This document shows, piece by piece, positions 1 through 12,294 of a DNA stretch of 64,000 nt; positions within the stretch are counted from its first letter, which is position 1; each line of letters begins with the position of its first letter. The position numbers were made by a program, and so were the translations under genes. The DNA is from Daldinia sp. FL1419. Taxonomy: Eukaryota > Ascomycota > Sordariomycetes > Xylariales > Hypoxylaceae. The notes beneath the pieces are model-generated. The model saw only the letters and a program-made list of their open reading frames with translations. It was not told where the DNA came from and did not search any database. The stretch spans positions 62,001 to 126,000 of the forward strand of contig MU623369.1 in NCBI GenBank assembly GCA_025201765.1, in the 5' to 3' direction.

Positions 1-3000
1 GCCGTAGTTCTTCTCGACCCTTGTCTATGGTCCAAACCTACCAACCGCCCCTCATGGATGTTAACGAAGATACAATTCCTGAACTCCAGCCTATCTTTAC
101 CTTCCTTAATAGCCATGCCAATAAGTTATATCAAGAGGGGTATTTCTTAAAACTTGACGATCAGAATATCCGTAAGTTTGCATGAGTGTCAATTGGATGC
201 TTCGGGAGTCTAATAGCTTTTTTAGAGGGTAAACCGAATCCCGATCGCACCTGGACAGAATGCTTTGCGCAGTTGGTTGGAACTGTGTTATCTTTGTGGG
301 ATGCGGCTGAATTAGATGCCGCGGGGGAAGATGGAGAGGTTCTGCCAAAGTTCCTAAACCTCACGGATGCTTCTATCAAGATGGTATGAACACGAACACC
401 GAATGAATTGGAAAGAAATATAAAATCATACTTTTTTTTTTCTCTCTTTGTTCGATCACACACTAACCAATCTAGATCGAATCCCTACCTATGCGATCGA
501 ATGATGAGACGCCTCTGCAGAATATCCTCAGTATATCTACGGCAGGACGCAACCGTTATCTTTTGCACTTCAACTCACGGCATTCCCTCATACAATGGAC
601 CGCCGGTATCCGTCTCGCCATGTTCGAGCATTCCACTCTCCAAGAAGCTTATACAGGAGCATTAATAGCAGGCAAGGGCAAGACGCTGAACAATATTGGT
701 GTCATCATGGAAAGGGCACGTACCCCTATGGACCAATGGGTTAGAGTTCGATTCGGGGCTGGTGTACCGTGGAGACGCTGCTGGTGTGTCATTTCGCCAC
801 CGGATGAGAAGGAGTGGATCAAAGCTCAGAAAGAACACAAGAAAAAGTCACCATACGATCGACATACCCCATTATTGAAGGGAGACATCAAATTCTACGA
901 CAGCAGGAAGGATGGGAAAAAACATAAGAAAATGTTACCTATAGCAACTATCAGCGACGCCTATTCGGCGTATGCTCTATATCCCCAAGCTAAGTCGTTG
1001 ATTGATGCTTCGACGTTGATTAAGATTGAGGGAAACATCACTATTCACTCGGACCCACCGACTGAGAGCGAGGGGTTTGTGTTTATCATGCCTGAGGTCC
1101 ACCCCGCAGTCAGTGGTTTCGAGATGATGCTCAGATTCTTATTTCCTACCTGGGACACTTTTGGCCTTTACGGTCGCCCGGGCAGGCTAGTTGCAAGCGT
1201 CCTTGATTCAAGATCGCTTATGTTCGCGATGCCGAAGCACAAACGCTATGGCTATCTAGAATTAATGGATGTATCAGGACTAATTTTGACTGAGGGCAGT
1301 TCAGGTTGGAACGAACGCGAGTGGAGGAAAAAGCTCAAGGAGCTAACTGGGACCCGGATGAATACTGTGGAGGACGGAGGAAGCACCAGTTCCAGTTCAG
1401 GACAGACCAATAGCCATAGCAAACGTCTTAGTTTTGGCCCCGCTGCTGGGGGCTCCTCTAAGCCTCGTGTTGGGTTTGCCGACGAAGCGCCTCCCGCTGT
1501 TCGTACATCTCGATCTATGTCTCTCGGTAGTCGACCTCCCCCAAAGAACGAAGTGGTCCCGCCTACTCCTGATCCCTCAGTAGTGATTGGAAATAAGTCT
1601 GGACATACCCGAAATGTATCAGACTCTAATGCCCCTGGTCAGATGCCCCCTCAACAGGACAATTCTTACACGTCAAGTCCCGCCTCATCTACACGAGGAC
1701 CTAATGCAGGACGCGCGTTCATGAACGATTCAGCAGCGACTCTGGAGCGGATGAGCTCCGAAGACCAAACGGACCCCGCGATTCGCGATTTTGAAGGAAT
1801 ACGAAGGATGCCCACTCCGGAACCAGTGTCTCAACCCCCTAGTTTCTCTCACGCACCTGGCCATGTCCCTACGACCCGTCCCTACCATTCACCCGAGATG
1901 CGCCGTGCTAATAGCCGTTTATCCATGACTACCCTCGCGCAGCTTGCAACAGCTGGTGGCGTCGCCGTAGGCGAAAATGCACGGGATAGCGAAAGGAGTA
2001 ACGAGGACCACCGAGGGCCGCCTCCACGGGGACCTGACCAACGTGGTCAAGAACTTCCGGTACATACCTACGCCAACAATGCTGGGATGTCTGCTAATGC
2101 CGGATCTCGTGAAGTTTTAAGGGAAAACCTGTCGCAATCTCCAGGGCTGCCGCCACCTCAAATGGACCCTACTGGAATGAGATCAAGATCGCCGCTAAAC
2201 CAAACTATGAGCCCTCCGCCCCCTGGCCCGCGAGGTCCCAGCCCGGGTCCCAACAACCGCCCCAAGACTCCTACCTCTCGACCTGGCACTGCGTCTGGGA
2301 ACCGACCCCCGCCCCAACCTGGATACGGCCCGCCCCCAGGTAATATGCCTTTAGGTCAGCGAGGACCACCTTACGGTATGGGTCCTCCCGGAAGAGGCCG
2401 CGGCCGTCCCCCACCGAACATGCCTCCCCCGGGACGTGGCCGACCGAATTACCCACCTCAAGACAATATGTATCGCGGCTATCCACCGCAAGGTCCACCG
2501 GGTCTTGGTGGCCCTGATAGGCCGAGATCTCCAGCTAATCGCCAGCCTTTACCACCATTAAACACTTCCCCCCCTATCCACAGAAAACCACTTCCAGCCC
2601 GTAGCGATAGTCTACAACACCGAAACATTCGCGATGACGCAACACCACAAACCCCATCTACAAGCAGTGGAAGTCTAACGGGTAATCGTATCGATGTAGC
2701 CGGCCTAGGCCAAGTTCGCCCTCTTAACACGACACCACGAGCACTCCCAAATTCAGGCGTACATCGCGTCGATACTAGCAAAAGCCAATCAAGTAGTCGT
2801 TATGATGATTCGGCATCCACTGACAGCCCTGACTATGCCAGCTCTCGCCCGTCAACGGACACTGCGACTTCGAGTGACCGGGAGCGGCCGCGAGCGGGTG
2901 TTCTACGAACGATTGGCAACACAGATGATTCTCCATCGCGAGCCCATGGTGCTGATTTTGATATTCCGGATATAGATTTTGGACCGACTTTGAATTATGG

Positions 3001-4015
3001 TGCTGCACCTCTCGCACAGACGCCAACGCCTGGAAATCCGCAGCCTAGATCATTCTCGCCTGGACCCCGTTCTCAGTCGCCAGCTCACATGCCTCCCCGC
3101 AGATCACCTGGAGCCGAGATGGGCCACAGTCGCCAAGAGTCAGAGGATACACTGCGACGAAGTATGATCTGGCAACCGGCGACTCCTGGATCTGGCCCTA
3201 CGGGGCAAGGCCTATCACCCGAAGAATTTGTCCAGCAACGAGCGGCAGCGGCAGCAGTTACCCCTCAATATGCCCACCAAAGACATTCATCGGGGATAAG
3301 TCTTGGAGGGTTTAGAGCAGGTACGCCGACACCTCCACTAAATCGCGGCCAAGGCACCGATTATATCGGTACACATTCTCGGAATAATTCTCAAGACCTC
3401 TTACAACGTCCAAGTTCTCGAGGACCAAACGAGCTTCTTCAACGCCCTGGTTCTAGGGGTGCCGGTGCTGTTCTTGGTGGACAAGGGATTAGTGATTCGC
3501 ACCTATCAGCTCGAGAACAGGAACACGTGGCGCGTGTGACGGGTTCTCCTCTGATTAATATGGCGGGCAATAAGAACGCACCGCAGACAAGTGGAGGTCT
3601 AGTTGGGGCAATCGAGGCTAGAGAGCGCGAAAAACAACAAATGAAACAAGGCTGGAGTAGCCAGGCTGCACAGCATGCGATCAACCAGCGCCAACAACAG
3701 CAGGCTCTCCAGCAGTACCAGCAACCAGCGCCGTCACCGAGTATGCCACCACCCTCTGGAATGTACTCCAATATGGGTCGAGGCAATATGCCCCACACTC
3801 CAAGCTATGGTAGCTACGGAGGTCCCGGGCCGATGCCTTATGAGCAGGAAGGCGGTTGGCCGTCGCCTGGCCCGGGGTTCAGATCCCCACCCCCGGGCAA
3901 CTTTGATCCTCGCGTAAATCAACAGGGCATGCCGCAGCACGGACAATTGCTAGCGCAAAGTCCACCGCCTAGCGGGCGAGGACAGAATTATCCCTACCAT
4001 GGACAAGCGTTTTAA
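1..4015 (+). CDS. PH-domain protein of the Caf120/Skg3 family (5' partial)
   Basis: In yeast, Caf120 associates with the CCR4-NOT deadenylase complex and its paralogue Skg3 is a bud-neck protein. The frame is open to the left edge, so the start lies outside the window. Exons are about 3-171, 226-383 and 476-4015; introns 172-225 and 384-475 have GTAAGT/TAG and GTATGA/TAG ends, and phase is kept across both. About 1288 residues are visible. The first ~420 hold the conserved part: LNSHANKLYQEGYF, then WTECFAQLVGTVLSLWDAA, then the second half of the PH region (RNRYLLHFNSRHSLIQW) and a further conserved block ending near WREREW-like residues (WNEREWRKKLKELTGTRM). The remaining ~850 residues are low-complexity, rich in Pro, Gly, Ser and Gln, with RGPP and GRGRPP runs. 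Family call is from recognition of the N-terminal blocks; role in this fungus is inferred. Confidence 0.85.
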
Positions 4016-5240
4016 TCAATACATTATAAAGCACTAGAATGCACTAAATGGCATTACTAGGTGCATTCACTAATTCCTTGACTTGAAGATTTTCTTCGGA
4101 AAAAAATTTTGAGAACGGATTTTCCTCAAAGCGCAAGCGAGCACTCATCAGTATTTTCTTTTTCCCATAATCAGTTAGGTTGGCGATCAAAGAGTCATGG
4201 TAGAGAGGCATAGCATAATTCCCGGTACTTCATTTGTTATTATGTAAATATCTCGTTTTTCGAACTCTTGTTATATCTCCAAGGGGAGGTTTATTGCATC
4301 TCTGGCACGGAATGGCTCACTGTAGTTATTCAAGCATGGAAATACCTAGCCTAGTGTATATGAATGAAGCTTTATAGTACACTATAATTCGTTGTTCACT
4401 GAATACTGTGAAATTCCTTCGACACAATAACTTGTATTTCTATTCTCTGCGAGTTGGGTGCGGACCACTGTGAACCAAATAGCGGCTAGACTTAGCAATA
4501 TAGGAACACGCCAGCTCAAGTTCCGAATGCCTGACTACCGTCCACGCGTTTGTCCGGCCATCCCACACTCGATAAAATGACATTAGGCATTTAGTCGAAG
4601 CGAGAAAGGCGAAAGTTTTATTAAAGGATTAAAGTCAACAACAATAACCGACAGTCGTGCGGAATAAAAAGAGCTCAACCAAACGTACCTACCTATTACC
4701 TAAGGGTCTCTTCAGTTTAGCTCTGCAGGGCTGAGGGTCCTGCAAGCATGACCCCAGCTTTTGCCCCACATGGCTTCGAAGCTTATCGTAGCAGCTGCCG
4801 GCCATAGCTTAAGGAGGGGCAGCTGCCTGACACAACAAGTCGCATTTGCCAACATTGAAACTTTGGACCTCATTCCTATTCCACGTGCCTTCCCGTACTA
4901 CACGGAATAGCCTTATGCACGGTTCTCTCTTTACTTGTTTGCTAAACTTAAAATCTTAGATACCTAACTTAAGAGTAAAGAGGATTGTCCTTTCTCTTCT
5001 CCATTCCAACACTTTTCCTTCCTATTTCTCAGATTGTGCACCTATATTTAATCACATCGGCATACGACGCATTTCCTTGGGGTGCCCGGACGCGTTGACG
5101 TTTAGACTGGATCCCCTGATCCGCATTTCCAATCGAGCCTCGTGACCCTTACGTCCATCGATCTGATCCGTTTTCAAAGCCGATTTATTTCTCCAATCCA
5201 ATTGCTCACTCCGGGGAAGCTCAGATATTCTACCACCCAA
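4016..5240. other. Intergenic spacer, no gene seen
   Basis: Separates the Caf120-like gene from the SGNH hydrolase on the same strand. AT-rich 3' flank, then a pyrimidine-rich stretch near 4985-5035 that probably belongs to the promoter or 5' leader of the downstream gene. No RNA gene or repeat recognised. Confidence 0.5.
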
Positions 5241-6303
5241 ATGTCCAGAAGAACGCTGCGCATTCTTTGCTTCGGTGACTCGCTGACATCCGGGTTCCCG
5301 GTTGGCAAGCCATACGCGGAGAAACTTACCGAGAAGCTCGAGGAAGCGCTTCTAGGCCATGGATATGGCGAGATCCAATACGTAGTTGAAGGAGTGCCTG
5401 GAGATTTGGTCACGCGCGGCACGTATCTGGATCGAATGAAGAATTCATGTGAGTTATCCCATGCTTATTTCTTCTTATTTCAATATCTAGGTCCTTTCCT
5501 AGTTGCCTTTTCCGTCAAACGTCTACCCTCCTTCGATGCAACGGAATACATTCGCAATCCATTTTATACTGACATATTTCATCAGGGAAGAATAGGTCGG
5601 AATTTTTCGACTGGACTATTATATTAGGTGGAACTAAGTAGGTAGTCTCCCTTAAACTTGCCTTCTTTAAGAAGGCGTACTTTCGGTGGCGTGGAACTAA
5701 CACACCTAACATAGTGACCTCGGTTGGGGACGTCCTGTCGATGATATCATCGCCAGCTTAAAGCAGACCTGGGATATACCACTATCAAAGGGTGGTAAGG
5801 TGCTCGCCCTGACGGTACTAGACACTAGAGCTCGAAATAAGGATATCCTAGAGCGACGCAACGAAATAAACACTGCCATCAAGGAATATAAGAAACCCAA
5901 CTTGTAAGTTAACTCGTCTACTCTTTATCGCTGGAGATGGGATTCTTTGGTTTCCACCAAAATATAAGCCGGTGACACTAACAACCTTCACTGCAGCTTC
6001 TATTTCGATTTACACAACGCAATTCCATACCATGACATGGTACCCTCAGATAGACCCAAGTATTGGCGGATGGATGGCTTACACCTGACGGAAGACGGGT
6101 ACGACCTGATGGGAGAGAAGATTTCTACGGAACTAATCAAACTCATAAGACTGGCAGATGCTCAAGACACAGACATTAGCAGCATCGTGACGAACTCGCG
6201 GCAGAGACGGGCTATGGAAGAGCTGATATTCGAAGAGGAAAGGGGCAATCCGAAGTTACTTAGCCAGGGTTATATCGTTGTGCGAAAGGGTGACTTAGAC
6301 TAG
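5241..6303 (+). CDS. SGNH/GDSL hydrolase, four exons
   Basis: Serine esterase/lipase-fold enzyme; substrate unknown. Exons 5241-5448, 5586-5637, 5715-5903 and 5997-6303 give 251 residues; all three introns (5449-5585, 5638-5714, 5904-5996) have GT/AG ends and keep phase. Block I is GDSLTSG at residues 12-18 with the nucleophile Ser14. Block III GGTND is created by joining exons 2 and 3 across a split Asn codon, which strongly supports that join. Block V is DGLHLTEDGY with the catalytic Asp/His. No signal peptide, so probably intracellular. An in-frame ATG at 5142 would add 33 residues, but the ATG at 5241 sits directly before the conserved beta strand. The 3' end converges with COP9 subunit 4 about 250 bp away. 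Confidence 0.85.
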
Positions 6304-6551
6304 ATTAATACATTTTAAGAGTTTTTATCTTCATTTTATTCGTTTGTCTTAGTGCTATATCTCGCGGTGAGGGATTCGCTCATCACAGCGCCCTCCTGTG
6401 CTCTTTACAACGAGTTTGTCCTTGACGCCGTATCTATGCATTCAGTCATTATCCAGCAACGCCATACTCGTAACTTAAGAATTCCCCTACAATGCTTTGC
6501 TTTCTTTTTCTCCATCCATCTCCATAATCCAGCGTGACCCATATGCTTCTA

Positions 6552-7862
6552 TTATACTACCAAGTTCGCCGCGACAAACTCTGGGAACTCGCGCTGCAGC
6601 GCATTCGTCACGTTTTCTACCTCTTCAGCTAAGCTCTGCACGTTGGCATCCCATCTTCGCATTTCCTTGCCTACGGTTACTTCGGCACGGCCGCTTCCCT
6701 TCTCACCTGAAGCCTCGCCGCGTTCGAACCAGATTATCCTTTCTATCTGGTCGATCCGGCCTACGAGGCGTCCCTGCTCGATCATCTTGGCAGTCGTGTC
6801 CTCGGCACGGTCGGCGCCTAATCCCAGCAGCTCCCCTAGCGCATCAAAGCCGATATTGTTGTATAGCCTCGAGACACCCAGCAAGTTGTGCTCTACGACA
6901 GCCCGAGCCAGCACTGTCGAGCCATCTGCCGTGGTTGCTAACTGGTGCGGCCCGAGCCCCTCGGCGAACTTTTGCACCTCGCTCGCCGCTAGTAGCCGGT
7001 CGAAAAACATCTTCTCTAGCATCCCGAATTCGGGCAGATTCGGCGAGCGCTCGTCCTTGAATAGTCTCCCTAGGGCACGGCTGCGCAAGGGACCTGCAGG
7101 AGCTAGGATGGCGCATTTCACGGCCATACTAAGAGTGTGTAGGCGCTCGTCCTCGGAAATAGCAGACGACAGGCTGATCTCGTGGTAGGCCTGGCTGGCG
7201 GGAAGGAACTCGCGCTTGGCATCCTGGATGCGGGCTTGGGAGAGGCGGAAGTGTAGGTTGAGCGTCGGGTCGGTGACTTGGTAGATGACGTTCTTGAGCT
7301 TGTTAAGGTAAGTCTCGGCGGCGGTGGTATCGTCGACTTCGAGATAATTGCGCACGATGCGGACCCAGACGCGCACACGGTCTTCGGGCGAAACCCGGCG
7401 CTGCGAGCTGTCGAGGGGGATCTCGGAGAGCGCGCGGGCGGCCGCTACGTTATCTTCGTTGGTCTCGTAGCCGTCGGCGGCGAGCTCAAGAAGAGCCGCG
7501 ACTTGGTCGGCGAAGGTGCCGGATGTAGTAGCCGACGTTGCGGTGGAAACGGATACCGAAGCTTGACCGCTGGCTGCGGATAAGGTCTCGAGGGCATGAT
7601 TAGCGATATCGACCCATAGGCCTGCGTTGTTGAATTCTCGCACGGCGGCGATGAAGGAGTTAAGGAGGGAGCGTTGGGCGACGACGCCGATTTGGGAGGA
7701 GTTGCTGTTGCATATGGCTTCGATGGTGGCTTTGAGGTCGCTTGAGACGGTCTGGGGCGTAGATATGGATTGGAAGTTGGTTAGGAGGTTCTCGAAGGCG
7801 GCGGCTGGATCTGAGGATGATTGGGCCTGAGCTAATGCCTCAGTGACTTTTGGGCTTGCCAT
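6552..7862 (-). CDS. csnD: COP9 signalosome subunit 4 (PCI-domain protein)
   Basis: Subunit of the COP9 signalosome, the nuclear deneddylase complex that removes Nedd8/Rub1 from cullins; in Aspergillus it is needed for development and control of secondary metabolism. Intronless, 436 residues, the usual CSN4 length. The helical-repeat N-terminal half contains ALETLS and VRVWVRIVRNYLEVDD with LNKLKNVIY, then the PCI domain, including LARAVVEHNLLGVSRLYNNI and the winged-helix part LGLGADRAEDTTAKMIEQGR followed by IDQIERIIWF. A short helix ends the protein (TNALQREFPEFVAANLVV). The start ATG at 7862 follows a purine-poor leader. GC content is higher than in the neighbours, which fits a conserved housekeeping gene. 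Confidence 0.93.
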   Translation of the reverse strand: MASPKVTEALAQAQSSSDPAAAFENLLTNFQSISTPQTVSSDLKATIEAICNSNSSQIGVVAQRSLLNSFIAAVREFNNAGLWVDIANHALETLSAASGQASVSVSTATSATTSGTFADQVAALLELAADGYETNEDNVAAARALSEIPLDSSQRRVSPEDRVRVWVRIVRNYLEVDDTTAAETYLNKLKNVIYQVTDPTLNLHFRLSQARIQDAKREFLPASQAYHEISLSSAISEDERLHTLSMAVKCAILAPAGPLRSRALGRLFKDERSPNLPEFGMLEKMFFDRLLAASEVQKFAEGLGPHQLATTADGSTVLARAVVEHNLLGVSRLYNNIGFDALGELLGLGADRAEDTTAKMIEQGRLVGRIDQIERIIWFERGEASGEKGSGRAEVTVGKEMRRWDANVQSLAEEVENVTNALQREFPEFVAANLVV

Positions 7863-9582
7863 GGTCGTTTCGGCCGGTTTACTCCTGGAATCTTTCTATT
7901 TCCGGCACAATGTTAGAATATCGAAATGTAAAAATGAGGTAGGTGTCGCGCCCAAGAGGAAAGCAAGACGGAAATAAAGACGTAAAGTTGTGATTGAAAG
8001 CTAGAAGATGGTAAGTGGGGCTCGTAGTTGTTGGTACCTGCTGCTTGGTGGTGAGCGCGCGGGGAAGCTTTTGGGCTAGTTATCGTTAGTGTCGTTAGTT
8101 GTGTTTCGTGGGGGTATAGAGGTACTAACCTCCGGAACTCCTTGTTGAATAAACAGGTTAGTTATTATTATAAGAGGTGCAGATCCGCTATCGTCAACCG
8201 TTAGGTACTCCCTTACTTTAACTCTTCAGTACCTACCTACCTAGGTTAGGTATCTTCCACTAAGGTTAGGTACCTCTTATCTACATGTAGGTAGTAGGAA
8301 TGTATTACACAAGATAGATCAGTTCTCGGACTTATCTATTCGTGTTACACTACATGATGCAACAAGTTTATCTCATTGTCGCCTGAGTCCTAACGTGTAT
8401 ATGATACTTCCCAGCGAGAACATGTTCTTTTTTTACTTGATTTCGCCTAATGCTTTGTTTTGAAATAGTAATATAAAGACATACAGTAATATACTACTAA
8501 CTAACCTAGTAACTTTGACACTTCTGTGACCCAGCCAATAGATGCCTAATAAGATATCGTTGTTCATTTACAAATCCGTTAGTAATTAACAATCCCGATT
8601 CTTAACTAGGAGCATTGTCTTCACACTCCATATAATTCCATCCGCATTAATAAGAAAGAAAGGACTCGAATAAGGTTAAGCTAGTCTCTGATATATCATA
8701 TAGAGACAGCATGTGGGATGTAGGACGCCAAGGAATGTTGGTGGAACTCAACCATGGTCGTAACGAAGCGAAGCGGGAGCTGAGAACTTGCATTGTAAGA
8801 ACACTCAAACACAAGGCTCTTTTGGATATGCACGCAATGACGAGTGTATCTGGCCTATGGAACCGGTCTTTCGTTCAATCTCATATCTGACTATATCGAT
8901 TCGCATAATAGATAGTAAACAATAATGAACGTCATAACTAACAGTTATATTTCATCCTACGAGCCGCTGTTCTTCGGTACAATTAGAACCCGGCTTACAT
9001 CAGGTTCTCCGCGATCTACGTTTATAAAATCTGCAACGGGGGACTAGACAGCCTAACCGAAATGATGATAGTAAAACTACCGAATTGGTACTAAGAATTG
9101 AGCTCATTCCCATCCTCTAGGCGTTTTTGGCTTGCCGTATGGAGTTGTATCTTGAAACTGGCAAGGCATTCTGTATAGCAATGTATAGTAAATTAAATTA
9201 TAGTCCCGCTATTGTGGCTTGTATATTGTACACATGACCTAGTGCATGTCGGCCATCCAACCGATGCATTAACATCCTCGCGTGCGAAAAGTGTTGGCCT
9301 ATAATTCGTCCAACATCCTAGTTGGAGGATCTAATCGTTTTGAATGCCATACCCCCCTTCTTGGAAGATGTGTATTTAGTATCTTGGTCCCCATGTTGTT
9401 GTGTATAGGAGTCTCGTATATTGAAGCAAGTGCTAAACCAACCAGCAAGACATACGAATGACTTAGCCAAGTCTATCCGGTTACGAAAGGCCATTGTCGC
9501 GGATATTAGTTTAGTCTAGCCGTGGCCATATAAGACTTCATCCGCAGTAAATACGATCTTGGGCGATTTGCACTAGCTCTTG
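7863..9582. other. Intergenic spacer with CCTAGGTA-type motifs
   Basis: Divergent spacer between the CSN4 start and the CorA-like gene, so it should hold both promoters. Positions 8220-8290 carry clustered TACCTACCTACCTAGGTTAGGT-like words (seen only as short units). The remainder is AT-rich with no open frame or RNA gene I can support. Confidence 0.5.
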
Positions 9583-11197
9583 ATGGATCCGACCTACTTT
9601 GACTACGTGGAACATTTGTCTCGGATCCAGCTCGACCTAAGGCCGCTATCTCAGTTTCTTGTTGGTCACTGTCAACAGCCAAACGTTGAAGAAGTCGGGT
9701 GCCGTATCGCGGGCCTAGAGTTTCGCGACGATGGAACTACACACTATTCTAAGATTGGCACCGACGAACTGGCTGACACTACCTCAAGATTTACCGTGAA
9801 AGATACATCCTCTAATGCAGTCGGACTTTGCCTTCTTATAGAAGATGTAGGACCGCGTGTTATGGAAACCTTGGGTGGAATCCTGGACATTGACCCCTAT
9901 TTCTTCTGTGGGCATGTCGAGAGGAGATATGTTGATATTGAAAAAGATCCCCCGTCATCCCTCATGACGTCAATTCCGTCTCGAATAGGGTCCCAGAACT
10001 TTGCGAACTTTCACTACCAACGACCGATCGACCTAGGGGAACCCGATACGTATCCTAGTATTCCGCATGAACTTCGTCTACACGGAAGCTCTACACGGCC
10101 TCGCCGAGCACTACCAGAACTTTTTGGAAGATATGTTGGGCTTATCCGTTCATGCTTCTCTATATCGTATACTAGACTTGATAATGATCGATGGATATGT
10201 ATGTAACTAAGCCAAAATTTCTCATTTCCTAACCCCATGTTCTTCCTGCGGCGATATTTTCTGGCGGCATCCTGTTTATTCCATAAAAGCTAACCAACGG
10301 TTAGGTGTAATGTTGATGGATTCCATATCAACCGATGTCATAGGCCGAATCAAAACAAAGGATAGCACGCAGCCGGCCAGCTTTCGAATACGTCAAGTAC
10401 CATACCGAAATAAGAGATACAACATAACCGGTATGCCGAAATTCTCAGAATTTCGTAAATCGACAGGTTCTAGGGACGTGCGGCCCATGTCTCTGATAGA
10501 CGAAGTCGCAAGGCTACTGCAGGACCGTACAGGGGCGTCAAAGAGGCCACCATCAACTTATAACCTGTTTTCCTTATCAATAGGCCCGATTAAACTAATT
10601 ATTGATGAGTGGTTGACATATTCGCTCATCATGAGTCGATATATCAAAGTCTACGAATATTCGGCACGGAGCGTACAGGATCGCCTAAGCAATTTCGAGA
10701 GTGAGGATGTCGTTGACCTATACAGGTGGCGACGAAGGAGCCAACACAGTTTGCACAAACTCCAAGTTCTAAGATGGTTCGTTGAGTCGTCACTGAAGCC
10801 TTCCAAGACGCCTCATGACAATACCCCTCCTGTTGAAGAGGGGGAAGCTTTAACGCGAGATATTGATCATATTATAGCACAAATTGAGCAGAATGGCAAT
10901 GCATTAGAAGCGATGATACCTATCATGGCGTCTATCATCCAACTCCTCGACTCTCGCAGATCAGTTGTTGAGGCGATATACGTCAAGCGCTTAACGTACA
11001 TTGCAATTGTATTCCTTCCGCTTTCCTTTGTCGCAACCCTTTTCAGTATGAGCGATAATTTCTCGATCGCCGGGACCGGGGTTTGGATATACGTGGCAAC
11101 TGCTGTACCTCTTTTATTATTAGTCCTGGTGGTCTCTGGTCTACCGACCCAAGCGGCTATGAGAAAGGCGAAATCACTTTGGCGTAGTTCGAGATGA
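9583..11197 (+). CDS. CorA-like two-TM membrane protein of the fungal accessory family
   Basis: Member of the lineage-expanded fungal proteins that share the C-terminal membrane part of CorA Mg2+ channels; transport has not been shown for most. Exons 9583-10198 and 10305-11197, intron 10199-10304 (GTATGT, branch-like GCTAAC, TTAG), total 502 residues. A long soluble N-terminal domain is followed by a helical stalk and, near the C-terminus, KRLTYIAIVFLPLSFVATLF then GVWIYVATAVPLLLLVLVV as two membrane helices. The canonical CorA GMN signature at the end of helix 1 is replaced by SMSD, which argues against ordinary Mg2+ selectivity. Translation should begin at the ATG at 9583. It lies 1.1 kb upstream of, and codirectional with, the RelA/SpoT-domain gene. 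Confidence 0.75.
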
Positions 11198-12294
11198 ACT
11201 GATAGCCCATCAGAGTGTATGCCACTAATACAATAGTCCACCGATAAATAACATATGCTACTATCATTACCATCATTACTATTAAAAGTTAATGTATAGA
11301 TAGCCACGATATATTGTGATATTCAACAACCGCTTGTGAGAGTTATGAGACCTTTCTTGGGGGTTTGGATCGGGGATAGGGGGTAGACGCCAGACCTAAT
11401 GTATTAGGTACCTACGTGCCCCCCATAAAGGTGTGATTGATAACATGAGGCTGAGCTTTTCGGCGGAGAACCTGCATAAGCGCCGAGATCGTGCGGGTGC
11501 GGCAGGTCATGTTACATCCCCGGAAGGGTACTGACGTATCTAATAAATACACTACAACATTCTCTAGACGCACTCATCGCACTATGAAACGTCTATAATA
11601 GAAACAGACCTGGAATTTCGACTAACATCAGGGATCCTCCACTTCCTACCTATGGCATTCCGTCCCCAGCTACCCATGGTATTATTTCTGAAAACCAACA
11701 TGCCTAATTAGAAGAAGAAAAGAAAACCCACACCCAACCATATGTGATGTTGGTTAGATCGTCAAATGACACAGCCGGACCTGAAAGCTACACCGGGAGT
11801 GGGGTGGTTAAGCCCTGAAACCCACTCCGGTCTAACCTGTAGGTAAGTAGGTAATAACCAACAACACATCTAGGCGCTTAAGTACGGCGCCATAATGCGG
11901 CAGCGGCGGCAGCAACGGCAGCCATGATGAGGCTACACTTCAAAGCCTAGCCTTCTTGTCGAGTCCACATGGGGCTCTACTCTGAAGCAGAGCCTTGGTA
12001 TTTACATATAAGAGAATATAAATTTCTGGTTATACACCCTTCATTGAAAGCATCTCCCTGTGCCGCCGTCCTCTTATCATACGTTATATACTCCTATTAG
12101 AAGTTATCGAACAGCCTCAATCATTCACGTTCCTACTTACGTACTTAATCCATTATTTCTTGATTATAGCGTACATCTTAACAGCATATTTCAGCATCGT
12201 CACATTACTGGCTATTGGCGTGGCTTGCATATTCATTTTGATCGCTTCTCTTGAAATCTTTATAAGTTCGGCCGAACCAGAGAACACTTAGAAT
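11198..12294. other. Intergenic spacer with two imperfect inverted repeats
   Basis: No gene seen. Near 11792-11831 an ACCGGGAGTGGGGT arm faces ACCCACTCCGGT, and at 11973-11994 GGCTCT faces AGAGCC. A GCGGCAGCGGCGGCAGCAACGG-like CAG/CGG-rich patch lies near 11897-11920. These could be hairpins in a leader or operator-like sites ahead of the RelA/SpoT gene; no function is shown. Confidence 0.4.
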
